Source: Bolinopsis microptera
Taxonomy: Eukaryota > Ctenophora > Tentaculata > Lobata > Bolinopsidae
Assembly: GCF_026151205.1 (NCBI RefSeq)
Contig: NC_087084.1
Coordinates: forward strand, 4,395,538 to 4,459,537
Direction of reading: 5' to 3'
DNA length: 64,000 nucleotides
The position numbers and the translations under genes are program-made. Shown one piece after another: positions 10,080 through 21,689 of the stretch. A model generated the notes under the pieces. That model was not told the DNA's origin. It made no database searches and saw only the letters and a list, made by a program, of their open reading frames with translations. Position 1 is the stretch's first letter. Each line of letters begins with the position of its first letter.

Positions 10080-13000
10080 GCCACGGCAACTTTCTCCCTG
10101 ACTCACCGACGCGGAGGGTGTGAGATGTGTGAGATAGCCGGCACAATTGTAGCAAAATCTGAAAGATCACGATAATAACTCTTGCAAATATCCCTGTCAG
10201 TGATACAAAGAGAGAAAGAGCCGCTGATTGACAACAATTTAATGGGAGCGCCAACAAGCGGTATTGCAGTAGTCCTCCAATATAAGAATATACCGCTGGC
10301 ACTGCTAGTAATAATAATAATGTGTAATATAAGAATATAACTTATAGAACTCTAAATACTTAATGAACACACTTGCAGGTACCACCCGTATTTAGTATTC
10401 ACACCCAGACCTGAGTTTAGTCATTTTCCGATAAGAGATTGGGGATGGGTTCTATAAACAAACAAACAACAAACAAGAATATAACTTTCACAAAGGCCAT
10501 GACCGGGCAGCCATCTTAATTAACCTCACTATTGAAATATTACATTGACATGAATTATATCTTTGTTCTCAAAACAGTGGTATAATACGGGAATTCACAT
10601 ATAATAATACGGGAATTGTATATAGCACCAAATTAATGGTGGTACCACATAAACTGCCTTATATAATGTATTTTCACAGGGTGAACACCTATAATACAAG
10701 AAGTCTTCATAGAAGGCAATGAGTATAAACTGGTTATCTCAATGAATTATAGAAGTAAGATGTTTCGTTCTTCGCTCTCTTGAGCTGGGTTGAACATGAT
10801 AAATTACTGCAGGACGGGCTCCGTCACATTCTCAACCCAGGGGGGGGGGGGGGGCGTTATAAATTGTTCCTATGGCAAGGATTTGGGGGCTCAGCCTCGA
10901 CGGTGGGGTCCATGCCCCATGGGCGGATCCAGTTAGCAAATTGGGACGGTTTTGGAGCGCTTTCCCGATATCTGGAGTCATAAATCTAAATAATAGAAGT
11001 ACCACAAACAGTAGAATGTTAATAAATAAGGACATGTAGGAAATAAAAGAAGCCAGCCTCAACTGGATTCAGGCAGAGCAACGTGACAAAAGGCAATAGT
11101 GGGGAACTGACAGTCGATCGAAATGCGCGGCTCCACCTTGGCACGTGTCGTCTGAGAGATCGAAGGTCAAATTTATTCTCGAACATTCTTAGCACTGAGT
11201 CTAAAGTGTAAATGGAGTGTATAGAATATTCAAGAGTCAATATGCACTGCTAAATGTATTTTGTATTTTGCATTTACTATTTTGTTTCACAGTGAGTGGA
11301 GACTCTTATTTTGTCCCTCAATCTATCGAATACAAAAAAGGCACCAAAACATCAAGATAATATGTCATCACGGTAGCTCATCACTCATGGCATCGTATTT
11401 ATGCGATTAGAGTCAAACAAAAAGAGGTGAACAGTTTTGTAAATTCAGATAAAATTCATAGCTCCTCTGAACTGCAAATAGATTGCTGAGCACCATGATG
11501 TCTGATGATTTTATTCCACCTGATCACCAATTGACGTCGGATGACTGTTACAATACCAGATGACTATAACTTAACTGCTACTCAAGCTATGGTTTGGAGA
11601 TATTTTCTTGTGTTTGAAGTGATATCTTAAATTTTGTACATAGAAATTCTAACTTACACAGGTTATCTGTTCTACAACCATCATACTTTATGGAAAGTTT
11701 CAAGAAAATCGTATGATTCGGACAAGAGTCGCTGTCGGACAAAAGTCGCCCAATCTGGCCGTTACTGTTATATAAATTTATTAGTGTAAAGAGTAAGTAA
11801 CTATAATTATATATAATGGGCTATATTACATACATATTCTGTGGAACCTTATACAGCCGTACCACGACAAAATTCACCACCGTATAACCTACATACGCCT
11901 TAAAATTAAGAAATAGTAATATACATAAATATTTGTATGCAGTTTACTGGAATTTCGAAACTTTTGGAATATAACTGGCTGCCGTCGTTTTTAAACAAAG
12001 GTTAATAATAGTTAAAGTTGTGGTTTGAGCAGTGCAGTACAGTGTCTGGAGCCACACTGAGCTACCCCGGCGGCCAGCAAGGCATGTGCAGAACGAAAGC
12101 TTATATGGGAATAGTACGCCCTTATTTCAATTTCTTGCTTGAAATTATTAAGATTGCTGGCGATATTGAAATCATATTATAATAGTTCGATCATATTAGT
12201 CATATTATAATATGAGTAGTACATAATATTATAGCAGTATGTATAATTATATAAGTATATAGTCATAATATGATATTATAATATAAGTCATATTATATCA
12301 TGACTTTTTTCACATTTCTCATTTGCTAACTTCACTCACAGTCAGCCACTATGACACTGTTAACCACCTTCCTTGTGTAGTTGGTTAATCATACCCGTGG
12401 GATATAACTACAAATATCTGATTTCATACCATGACATAAACAAAATGTCTAGTTTTGAAACATAACCCAATGACATGTTAATTCTTAAACCCGGATGTTC
12501 GCATTACGAAAAAATCCTTAGTTAAATACCATCAGTATCATAGATAACTATATAAAATATGTATAACTATATAATATATTTGGCTGATTACATAACTGTG
12601 AAAAATTATGTTTTTACGATTATATATAACAACTTATATATAATAACTTATGTATAAGTCAAATCATTTAGCAAACGACAAAAAATTTAGCCACGATAAA
12701 AACTAGCGAAGGAAAACTTAAAAATGCATTACACTGCGCTGAATCATTAACCACTAATTCATCGAACAGAAAGTACTAGTATGCATAATTAATTTGAATA
12801 ACACTAACAGTGTACTATAGTACCCAACTTATACATTAAGAAGTACACAGAGAGGCTGTGCCATTATTCAAGAACCCGCGGCGCAGCAAGCATGATATGA
12901 AGCTTATTGTTATTGTTATTATTGTTATTGTTGTATTAATTAAGTGTGGGTTGAGATATAGTACTATAGTACTAGTAGTCATTCACTCATAATCATAAAT

Positions 13001-13260
13001 CAGTAACAAAATAATAAGTAATGACTAATGATTAGTAACAACAAGCATTGACTACATGGTCATACCAACCGTGCACAAACCATTATTGCAGAACAATTTA
13101 CTATAATAACATTACAAAAGGAGACAGGTAAGTTAGAGTCATCTATATATGTTTTATACATAAAAGAGGATCAAAGTTGTAGTTATATGACGCACGCATA
13201 GATCTGCTACTATAGTACTATAACAATAAAACATGTCTCACCCAGTAAACCAATACAATG
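10080..13260. other. No gene recognised; low-complexity patches
   Basis: Contains a 15-nt G run (10840-10854), a block of cat/att/ata repeats at 12170-12300, tataactatata repeats at 12540-12660 and a (ttattg)n patch near 12905-12940. A hydrophobic minus-strand open stretch at 10099-10302 ends at a donor-like GTGAGT, but its start is unsupported. Confidence 0.4.
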
Positions 13261-13266
13261 TCCCTA

Positions 13267-13310
13267 TAGGATACTCCTTACATTATGTATAGGATACTCC
13301 TTACATTATG
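13267..13310. repeat. 23-bp tandem duplication
   Basis: The unit taggatactccttacattat occurs twice in a row, separated by g/t. Confidence 0.85.
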
Positions 13311-13792
13311 GCCTATGCGGGTAAGATTTATATTATTAGGTTTACTTTGATTTGAAATGTCGTGGATAGAAAAGTCATGCACCCCGTTACGTTGTTTACA
13401 AAAATAAGATCCTGCACGTGGAGATAAAACAGCAAATAAAAAACATCCCCTGCAAAAAAGCAAAAAGTCGCTAATAAAAGCGCCACTATAACAAGCTGTA
13501 ACTACATCTCCCACCAGAGCAGTGTGGGTATACAGCTCGTGTATGTCAATATACCAACTAATGGAGGGCAAGTTATGTTGCCCAGCAACAAGTTGTGTTG
13601 CCCGGCAACAACAACTGCTCAGATGTTGGGGTGAAAGAGCGAGTTTTAACGTCACACTCCAATACAAGTACACCGTCAATAAAACTACCATTTTCCCCGG
13701 GACTTTCAAGCGGCAAATTGACAATTTAGTGTTCCCTGTAAATTGGTGTTCAGTCAATGGAGATATCCCGGTGAGACCAGGACGCACATAGA

Positions 13793-13816
13793 CGCACACG
13801 TTACAATACGTGTGCG
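13793..13816. repeat. 9-bp-arm hairpin with adjacent imperfect repeats
   Basis: CGCACACGT and ACGTGTGCG surround a 6-nt loop. The sequence ctataggttactgt is then repeated twice up to about 13860. The long open stretches over 13278-13799 on both strands lack splice context and are not annotated as genes. Confidence 0.7.
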
Positions 13817-13947
13817 TTTCTATAGGTTACTGTACGTTACTATAGGTTACTGTGTGTTACAGGGGAAAACAACAAACAGCTCCCGCGCTAGCAGGGGTTC
13901 TCCGAGGAAAATGCGCGGGTTTTGACAAATAGCAGCTCGGGGTTAGC

Positions 13948-13984
13948 TCTCTCTCTCCCTCTCTCTCTCTCTCCCTCTCTCTCA
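13948..13984. repeat. CT microsatellite
   Basis: Interrupted (CT)n/(CCCTCT)n tract. Confidence 0.9.
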
Positions 13985-14367
13985 CTCCTGGTGAGAGCAT
14001 GCCATCATGGCATCATTCCTTGTGTGTCATTAACTCGGCTATGCGCACGCACTCACTTTGGTAAAAGTTTATGGTATTTTACATTTGTTAACGTTGTCCG
14101 ATCTTCTCAGTAATGGTTATTGGCAAGGTGTTTTAAGTTACGGAATTGTGCGAAAATTGTAAGCTGATAAGCAAGGAAACAGCTTGTAAGGATGGTTCAT
14201 ATGTCTAAACAACAGGAAAAAAAGTTGTGTACATCATCTGAAATTACGACTGACTAATTCTAATCAACAATGTCAAACTTGTGAGTATTGAGTATTAATA
14301 ATAGTTCGATATATAAAGCGATTACTTCAAGATTAAAGAATTTTGATCGCGCTTATATTATGGACAC

Positions 14368-14531
14368 CTAAGATGAGAAGTACGGACTCGTTCAGGGGGA
14401 AAAGTACGTACGCAACTTTGAAAAGTCCGACTCATACGACGTACGATTCAGATACAATTTTTTTATTTTTGAATTATTATCATCGGGGCCGTTGTAAAAT
14501 GTAATTGTTAATTGCCGATGTTAGAGAAAAT
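14368..14531. mobile_element. Left-end fragment of the AGATGAGAAGTACG TIR element
   Basis: About 164 bp nearly identical to the left end of the complete copy at 19430-19921. It starts with the same TA-AGATGAGAAGTACGGACTC terminus. The match stops abruptly at gagaaaat, so the right two thirds are missing. Confidence 0.85.
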
Positions 14532-14539
14532 GATTAGGT

Positions 14540-15180
14540 AAGATACTTTCTAAGAAGATGGGGGGGGGGGGGTGGCTTACCCGTAACAGATATAAAGAGA
14601 TGAATGACTTAATTATGTGACATTTGAATCTTTTTGGACCACATATTAAAATTTGGTTAACTTTCATAGCATACTCCTTGAGATACAAGTATTTTAAAAT
14701 GCTTCACACAATTTTGGCAGTGAAATATCAATCTGTAGAGCTCTAGTGCCACCTTTTTATGAACGTGTCCATATGTGCGCCTGAGGGCAATTTAATGATT
14801 TCGCCCTCTAGGACCAGGATTACCAATAGAAGTTGCATAACTTAACGGCTCTGGTTTCTAATGTCTTAAAAAGGACCCTATGTCGAGAAAAATAGTAGAC
14901 ATCAAATTGCAAACTCAACTACACCTAGATTCTAGCAGATCTAGCTCATGACCAGTATTTTTGCACCTCAGTGAAAATCATTATATCTCATTTTTCCTTC
15001 AAAAGTGAGAAATTGGGGCCTACGCCCAACAGAATCTTCATAGTGTTAGAATAAACATGGATAATGTGGTCATATTAAGCCCGATCTTCAAGCTCTAAAA
15101 CCTTTAGATGCTGAAGTATAAATTTCCCACTTATGCGACTAATATGAAACATAAGTGATTAGTATAGAACTAGAGGTACC
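14540..15180. other. No gene recognised
   Basis: Contains a 13-nt G run at 14560-14572. Nothing else supported. Confidence 0.4.
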
Positions 15181-15183
15181 ATT

Positions 15184-15222
15184 AGTAGGTCATTGGTAAT
15201 GGTCCATTACCAATGACCTACT
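15184..15222. repeat. Perfect 19-bp palindrome with 1-nt loop
   Basis: AGTAGGTCATTGGTAATGG is followed after a single T by its exact complement. Such a tight palindrome is prone to cruciform formation and to deletion when cloned. Confidence 0.92.
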
Positions 15223-15954
15223 TACTTAATTAACTTGTTTGAGGGGACAATATTTTTACACAGCCAAGTGCACTCTCGACACCTTCCGGCTACTAGAGTA
15301 AATAGAGTGGAGATGTAATTGGAATAGTGATGAGTTTTTCAACAAAGGCTACAAAAGGGTAAACGCAAGAGGACGCGAAAAGAATCATAATTAACAAAAG
15401 CTACTGCAGGGGAAAGCAAGGGGACGTGAAAAGACAAAAGATCAAGGTGTAGCATATCGTGGACTTGATAGGTTTGCAGGGAGATGAGATGCAAACCACA
15501 CACACAGTAATATATTATATTATATATATGAGGCAGATTGACCTAAAGGTTAGTTCAGTTGATCTCTCTTTTGGGGATGTGATTTGGAGCAGAACCTGTT
15601 ATGGTTTGGTTCTGGTCGGCCTGGATACATGGAATTATATTTTAGATCACGGAGAATAAGTTAAGGTTACTCAGTATTAGTCTGGTAGCTTTAATGAGAT
15701 GAGATAAGTAAGCTTAGATTTATTTAGTTCTGGTTATTGTACTATTATCGTAACTATCTAAAGTAGTAAGTTATCCCTTTTTCATCTTTGAGATTACAAC
15801 TATAGGTGCTTTAGTCGCTTAATCGTATTTTTAACTAAACTGAATTATCTATGAATTGGCTAACCAATTTATAGCCAATACAACAGTAAGTTGTGGCGGG
15901 TTTAAAGTCAAGTCAATTGATTCTATGATTTATTTATTGCCCAACTGATTTTAG
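15223..15954. other. 5' flank of the PAN-domain gene
   Basis: No coding exon seen. An imperfect repeat (aggggaaagcaaggggacgt and relatives) lies near 15355-15445. No clear TATA box could be assigned. Confidence 0.4.
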
Positions 15955-16968
15955 ATGAAGTTGTTCGTTGCATTCTGTGCTGCTCTGGTTGCTCTGGCGG
16001 CCGCAGATGACTGCAATGTCCCCAAAAAGGTTGTCTATGGTGGAGATATCGCCGGAGCTAAGTGGACCGCACCTAACTTCCAGGCATGCAAGGATAGCTG
16101 CAGAACTGATGACAGGTTCCATATAATTATAAAGACATTTATAAACGCGCTCTCTTTAATCATTTAATTATGTTGTATCTATCATTATGTTTGGAATACA
16201 TTTTCATATTAAAAAACATTTACAATTGAATATAAGCACCAATGTAATTATGGTCTTACCACCGTGTTTTGGTTCAGCCGAAATAAATTTTACTTTGATG
16301 TTTTACATATTGTTTCTCACTCCAGCTGAGTCTGGTAGTGTTGAGTCTCATGAATATTTTTCTAGCTCTCTTTTTCCATGTTTTTGCTTCACAGGAGATA
16401 TTGTGGTCTTTTCTATTGAATATAACTGTAATACATTGATGTAAAGTTTATTTGAATTTTGAAATAAAAAATATCTCCGGTTTATTTCTTTAAATACAAA
16501 TTTTCACAGGTGTCACGCAGTAGTCTACTACAACACTGGAATTAAGAAGGGATCGTGTTTTCTGAAAGACGACACACATGGTCCACGTGTAAGTGCCATA
16601 TGGGCCATATCCGCCTTCAAACCCTGCCTCAGCAAGACCTTGCTAACCAGTACAAGAGTTCCCCGCTGGAATGTGCAAACTGCCCTAAAAATTGGTACTC
16701 CAGACCAGGTTCTACGTCTTTAAAAGACTGTCACTTCTTGCGTGGCGTGTACTGCTGGGATGCGTATAACAATGTACGACCATATAGTATCTACTCGGAC
16801 GAGATGAACTTCGATGATGCTAAGATAAAGTGCTTTTTTAGCGCTCGATGCAAGGGAATAACCTGTGCGTGGAATTTTGGTAAAGCTGAAAAGTGCGTTT
16901 TGATTGGACGTTTTGTTTACAGTAATTCTAAGCAGCAGAACACCATGGCTTACAGAAAATTGTGTTAA
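15955..16968 (+). CDS. Secreted PAN/Apple-domain protein (two exons, possible third junction)
   Basis: Exon 1 is 15955-16115: ATG, then the signal peptide MKLFVAFCAALVALAAA, then the first Cys of an Apple domain. The donor GACAG|GTTCCA and acceptor TTTTCACAG|GTGTCAC keep the frame (codon AGG). Domain 1 has the PAN pattern C..GGDIAGA..C..C..CHAVVYY..CFLKDD..G. A short ECANCPKNWYSRPGS segment follows, resembling the GCC2/GCC3 or ephrin-receptor-like Cys motif. A second Apple-like domain (CHFLRGVYCWDAY..C..C..ITCAW..C) ends at TAA 16966-16968. The two domains lie in different frames within exon 2. Either a base is lost or gained between about 16600 and 16670, or a 44-bp GTAAGT..CAG intron (16589-16632) is removed, giving about 191 residues but cutting the end of domain 1. 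PAN domains bind protein or carbohydrate ligands outside cells. The ligand here is unknown. Confidence 0.75.
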
Positions 16969-17290
16969 AACGTGAAATATTCAAGGACTGAAATAGTGGA
17001 AGTTAGAAAATATCTTTTTAGATTACTGTATAACCTTGCTTACAGTTACATATATTATTTAGAATTGTTTTGGGACAAATAGTAAGATCAGTTATTACGA
17101 ATAATCATTATTCAATAATGATTGTCATAACGAGTCCTATTAAATTTCATCAATTATACAAACTTTTAATCCTTAAATTATAAGTGAACACGCGAATAAG
17201 TTATGTAGTGACAGTTATTACTATTTCAATTCTGCTAAACTTATTGTTTGTAACTGGAAAAACGTAAATGGTAAACAAAAAACCCATTAC
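16969..17290. other. 3' flank of the PAN-domain gene
   Basis: AT-rich. No exon seen. Confidence 0.4.
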
Positions 17291-17927
17291 GGGTAAACCC
17301 CCCCTGAAGCGTCACCTGTTTTTTGGGCCCAGATTGCCGAGTTAGGGCTAAATTTACAGGGTTCTGAAGTGTCTAGCAATAATATTTAAACCTTTTTCTA
17401 GCCTGCCAGGAAGATTTGGAAATTTGAAAATAAAATCAGGTACAATTTTTTTGACGTTGAAATGGAGTTCGTTTTAAAACACCACCCCTAAAATGTCAAC
17501 TCTATATGTGTGATAATTACAAAATTTACAGGAGGCCTGATTTATCTTTTGTCACTAGTAGTAGTACTATTTGTTTTGTCTTATTAAAACATTAAGCTAC
17601 TTGAAAACATTCACTCACTAAAGGAAGTACCTCAAAACCGTAATCACCCCCTAAAATGTCACGTGCACCACCCCTAAAACGTCAGCTAAAACAGGTTGTG
17701 TAGCACTCAGAATGTTGCCCAATTATTAATTTTAACCACTTCTGGGACTAATATAACCTATTTCTGAGAGGTACAGGTGTCGACCAGAATTTCTCTCACT
17801 GTTGAAAAAAATGGTAGAATTTAGTCAATTTACTTTTTGTGACATTTTGGGGACTTTTTTTTGAATACCCAGAACTTACGGCAAAACAGTAACTCAGTCA
17901 ACAAAATTTACACCTGTAGTTAGATTA

Positions 17928-18233
17928 TCTCTACTATAATTCAGAGAATTATTTCTGCTGTCTGTATGTATGTACGACCGCCCACGTGCAAATTAGATAA
18001 AAAATAGGAAGTTGCATAGTCACCATGGTAACGAGGGTTGTTACACGCACGTGCACGTGCAAAGATTGTAAGAACGGCATTTTTATCGGTTTTGTTGATA
18101 TTACGTTGTGTTTAGTTCGAGCTACATTGTAATCGGCTGTATTTTCGGTTGTGACGGATGTTTTTTGATGCAAGAAAAACTTACTAACAAAAAAATACTA
18201 TTACTTTCCTCCCTGTGACCACGGGCTTTCTAG
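17928..18233 (+). mobile_element. Non-autonomous Helitron-like element, copy A (306 bp)
   Basis: It begins TCTCTACTATAATTCAGAG directly after an A and ends in CTAG. A short stem (CCCTGTG/CACGGG) lies about 7 nt before the end. Helitrons typically have 5'-TC and 3'-CTRR termini, a 3' hairpin, insertion between A and T, and no TIR, and this copy matches those points. It carries no coding sequence, so it would depend on a Rep/helicase supplied elsewhere. Internally it has an X-box-like GTCACCATGGTAAC (18019-18032) and GCACGTGCACGTGC. Confidence 0.75.
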
Positions 18234-18539
18234 TCTCTACTATAATTCAGAGAATTATTTCTGTATGTACGACCGCCCACGTGCAAATCAGACGAAAAAG
18301 CAAAAATTTGCAAAGTAACCATGGCAACGAGGGTTGTCGGGTTGTTACACGCACGTGCACGTGCAAAGATTGTTAAAACGGCAGTTTTTATCGGTTTTGT
18401 TGATAGTACGTTGTGTTTAGTGCGAGCAACATTTTAATCGGCTGTATCTTCGGTTGTGTAGGATATTTTTTTACGCGAATTAAACTTACTAACAAAAAAA
18501 TACTATTAGCGCATTTCCCTGTGACCACGGGTTTTCTAG
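18234..18539 (+). mobile_element. Non-autonomous Helitron-like element, copy B (306 bp)
   Basis: It abuts copy A with no spacer (CTAG|TCTCTAC), has exactly the same length, ends CTAG and is followed by T. It differs from copy A by scattered substitutions and compensating small indels. Its X-box-like site is GTAACCATGGCAAC (18315-18328). Head-to-tail Helitron pairs can arise by insertion at the new T or by rolling-circle tandem transfer. Confidence 0.75.
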
Positions 18540-19429
18540 TCTAGTTATAAACTAGCAATTGGCACAAAATAAATGGATTCAATGTGATTTTAACCTTGTG
18601 CAAATTGCATGTTTTAATTGCATTTTTTGGGATTTTTAACATCATCCTGCATTTTGGCAATTTTAGTGACCTGTAGTCAATTAAGCCAACCCAGTAATCG
18701 ATCTGACCTTCTCTATAGACTATATTTGACAGCTTTTAGCAAAATTGAATGTCAAAAACTACGGTTTTTGGTACTTACTAGTTTATGGTAAACCTATGAT
18801 ATGCCCCCTAAAATGTCATTTTTTTCTCCCCTAAAATGTCAAATTTGTATTTTGTTCGCATGGTGTGCGATAATAGCTCTTGTTTTGGCACTTGGTAATT
18901 ATTAACATCAACTATTAACGAAATGTGAGTATGCATTGCATCTTAGGAAAAGCCTGAGTAATTTGATCAGGTTAAAATGACATTTTAGGGGGGATAATTA
19001 GACATTTTAGGGGATGTTTATTGCGATTAATAAAATAAAACTAATTCCTTGAGCTGCCAAAGCTTTCCAATATTACCATTAGATGCTAAATATTATGTTT
19101 AATAGGCTGGTACCTCCATTTTATGGTGCTTGAAGTCTCAAAGCCAGAATCTGATAAAATGACATTTTAGGGGGCAGCCAGGTGATATTTTAGGGGAGGG
19201 TAGTAATATTGAGTAATGTATAACTTTCCATATCTCCAGTGCAGTCATATGTACAAAGTTGCTAAAATATGTAAATACCACTATACTAGACCGAAACTGA
19301 GTTAATATTAATGAATTCCAGAGTTATAAAATTGTGCGCTTTTTTTCAAAAATAACAAATTCGTACAAAGTGAAAAATGCCCTTATGGCATCATTTAGAT
19401 TCAATTTCAGGATGTGGCAGGGTCTGAAT
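18540..19429. other. Right half of the motif-array region, no gene
   Basis: Apart from the 14-bp motif copies there is no coding signal. Confidence 0.5.
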
Positions 19430-19921
19430 CTAAGATGAGAAGTACGGACTCGTTCAGGGGGAAAAGTACGTACTTGTACGCAACTTTGAAAAGTCCGACT
19501 CATACGACGTACGATTCAGATACAATTTTTTTATTTTTGAATTATTATCATCGGGGCCGTTGTAAAATGTAATTGTTAATTGCCGATGTTAGAGAAAATA
19601 TACCTGATACCGTTCGCGAACAAATTTAACACAGAATTCTTAGGCCATGAGGCAAGCATTTAAAAGTGAAACAAAAATTCTACAAAATTACAAGACAATT
19701 TACTTATTTAAACAGCTTGTTTCTCTTAAAGTTAAAATTTAAGTTAATCGACGATTGAAATATAAAAACACAAGTTTTTGAAAACGCTCAATATTAGTCC
19801 GTAACATGCGATTTAGAACTCTTCCATCGATTTCTAGAAGGAGAACTTTTCAGTAGAATTGAAAAGTACGTACGATACGAGTAAATTGAAAAGTCCGACT
19901 CATTCGTACTTTTCATCTTAG
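19430..19921. mobile_element. Complete TIR element, TA-flanked (about 490 bp)
   Basis: The left end ctaagatgagaagtacg and right end cgtacttttcatcttag are inverted. The outermost TA on each side is a plausible target duplication, as in Tc1/mariner-class MITEs. Subterminal parts also mirror each other (ggactcgt / agtccgactcat). No reading frame is present. A second copy of the left end lies at 14368-14531, and a related family with the same outermost bases occurs at 40373 and 49337. Confidence 0.75.
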
Positions 19922-19929
19922 ATGGACAC

Positions 19930-21180
19930 GTACACAATTTAAAACGATTTATTTCCTTTTTTACGACAGAAAGTAATAAACAAACTTTACTATATTCATT
20001 AGATTTTAAAGCATGAAGTCAGCTCTTCAAATCATATTTAACCTTTGAGATGTCAAATCAACAACAATCAGTGGGGCCATCGAATCCTGAATTCTGAACA
20101 AAAATCGTTGTCTTACCCGCCATTACCCCGTAAAATGTTAATTATAAGTATAAGTACTCACATATCTGGTCGCGACCAAGAATCTTTTGAAATCCCAATT
20201 TCCCCCGACAAAGGGTCAAATGGCTAAGCCTAATCTCAAATTCCACCAATCTCCATCCATATGTCCTTGCCCTTGGGGCCCGCTAAGCAATCTGGAGGAT
20301 GAAATGATATGGAACAAGAAGGTGCAGTTAGTAAAGCGGTCAGAGTTAAACTTAAAGCAAGCCGTCAAAACGATTATAAGTTACTGCCAATTACTTGCAA
20401 ATGGTTAAGTTGGGACTTAATATCGGACTTTATTTAAACGAACATTACGTGGACGCTGGATCATGCTCTAGCGTTCATATTAATTTCTGCTCGAATTATA
20501 ACTATAAAGTTTGTCAAAATCATAGTCCCTTCAAATGTTTTCCCAAACGTATTCCAATACAGACTTAATATCCAGGATATGACATCTTTTTAATTTCCGT
20601 TTTACTTTTTCCGAGAATTTAATTTCTGGTTTCTCAGTTGTGTCTTATCCAATAATAATTATCGATCCATAATCCATATAATACTATAAGTATAATGATA
20701 TTAACGGCATCTGCTATTAACACTAGTTGTTGCAAGATATTATTAAATTGTTTCATTTTTACCTCAGATTTGAACCTAAAATTAAGTTTATCCCTAGCAT
20801 CCACCCAACCTTAAAACATGAGTGAATATTATATAAAATAATATAATAGTAGAAATTTGAGCATCAAAAGTTGCTAAAAACAGTCAGAGAAACTAGTTCG
20901 ATCTTTAACAAATGTTTAAGAAAGTGCAGCCAGTGTAGCAAACCACCAAATCAGAATGATTGACAGACACGTAGTCAATGTCATACATATTGACCTTGTA
21001 GCACCAGGCTAATAAATTGACAGCAGCTATATTTAGCTTTCTCTCTGTATAGTGTAGCGGTACTGTGTAGTATAGGCTTATAGGGTACTGACTGTGTCTA
21101 GAAGAGGGGTACTGTGATCCTAGCAGCACATTCTAATCTCTTCGCTTCTTATATCTTTAGACTTTATATAGTAAATTAGT
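19930..21180. other. No gene recognised
   Basis: AT-rich sequence. Only short open stretches without splice context. Confidence 0.4.
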
Positions 21181-21280
21181 AAAATGACTCCTCCAGATTA
21201 GCTGATTAGATCGACTCTTAACCTTTAATTTGACATAACTCACTAGCTGAAGTAGCTCTGATACGTCCGATTAGAACCTG
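21181..21280 (+). mobile_element. SINE-like dispersed repeat, 5'-truncated copy
   Basis: It shares aaaatgactcctccag, the rest of the body and the terminal gtccgattagaacctg with the copies at 21332 and 30951. It is shorter at the 5' side. Confidence 0.7.
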
Positions 21281-21331
21281 TAAGACTGGCCTCCAGCTGC
21301 AGCCATTTTTAAGATTAAAGCAAATAGAAGA

Positions 21332-21508
21332 TGTTCAAAGGGTGTAGGATGTTCAGTTCGACAAAATACAGGTGGAAATTATTTCATAGTCCCTAAAATG
21401 ACTCCTCCAGATCAAGTCTTAATAGCGGTGTAAGATGTTCCTTAACCTTAAATTTGACATCGCTCACTATATAGCTGAAGTAGCTCTGAAACGTCCGATT
21501 AGAACCTG
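21332..21508 (+). mobile_element. SINE-like dispersed repeat, full-length copy
   Basis: About 177 bp, from tgttcaaagg to gtccgattagaacctg. It matches 30951-31118 along its length. No coding capacity and no recognised tRNA, 5S or 7SL head. Confidence 0.7.
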
Positions 21509-21540
21509 CAACTTTATATATCTTTTCTAATAAATCTTAA

Positions 21541-21685
21541 TTCTCGTGGGGAAGTGAGGTACATTTGTTTACTTTAATAGTATAAGGTTCTGTTGAACAG
21601 AAGACTGAGGTGATGCACATTTGTTTACTTTTAATGGTTAGGTTCTGTTCAGCAGAAGAAAGAGGTGCACATTTTGTATTATAGA
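21541..21685 (+). repeat. Tandem roughly 70-bp repeat, partner of inverted copy at 28821
   Basis: Two units with the core gtgaggtacatttgtttact..aaggttctgttgaacagaag, plus the start of a third. The same array occurs in reverse complement at 28821-28975, so this is a dispersed element. Confidence 0.75.
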
Positions 21686-21689
21686 CATT

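Larger units (their letters stand above)
17296..19196. mobile_element. Candidate element with converging 14-bp motif CCCCTAAAATGTCA
   Basis: The motif CCCCTAAAATGTCA lies in + orientation at 17485-17498, 17648-17661, 17671-17684 (one change), 18805-18818 and 18828-18841. The reverse complement TGACATTTTAGGGG lies at 18978-18991, 19000-19013 (one change), 19160-19173 and 19183-19196 (variant), with a weaker one near 17840. A diverged copy near 17296-17317 (ccctgaagcgtcacctg) mirrors the last right copy (ccaggtgatattttagggg). The left half reads one way and the right half the other, as expected of subterminal repeats in a DNA transposon. No transposase was seen. Both Helitron-like copies are inserted inside it. 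The boundaries are estimated. Confidence 0.55.

Noticed and set aside
13278-13799. A 173-codon open frame on the minus strand overlapping an 89-codon frame on the plus strand
   Set aside because: Composition is odd, there are no recognisable motifs, both strands are open together, and hairpins and repeats adjoin it. Treated as chance or transposon debris.
16187-16444. An 85-codon frame inside intron 1 of the PAN-domain gene
   Set aside because: It lies between a good donor and acceptor and has intron-like composition.
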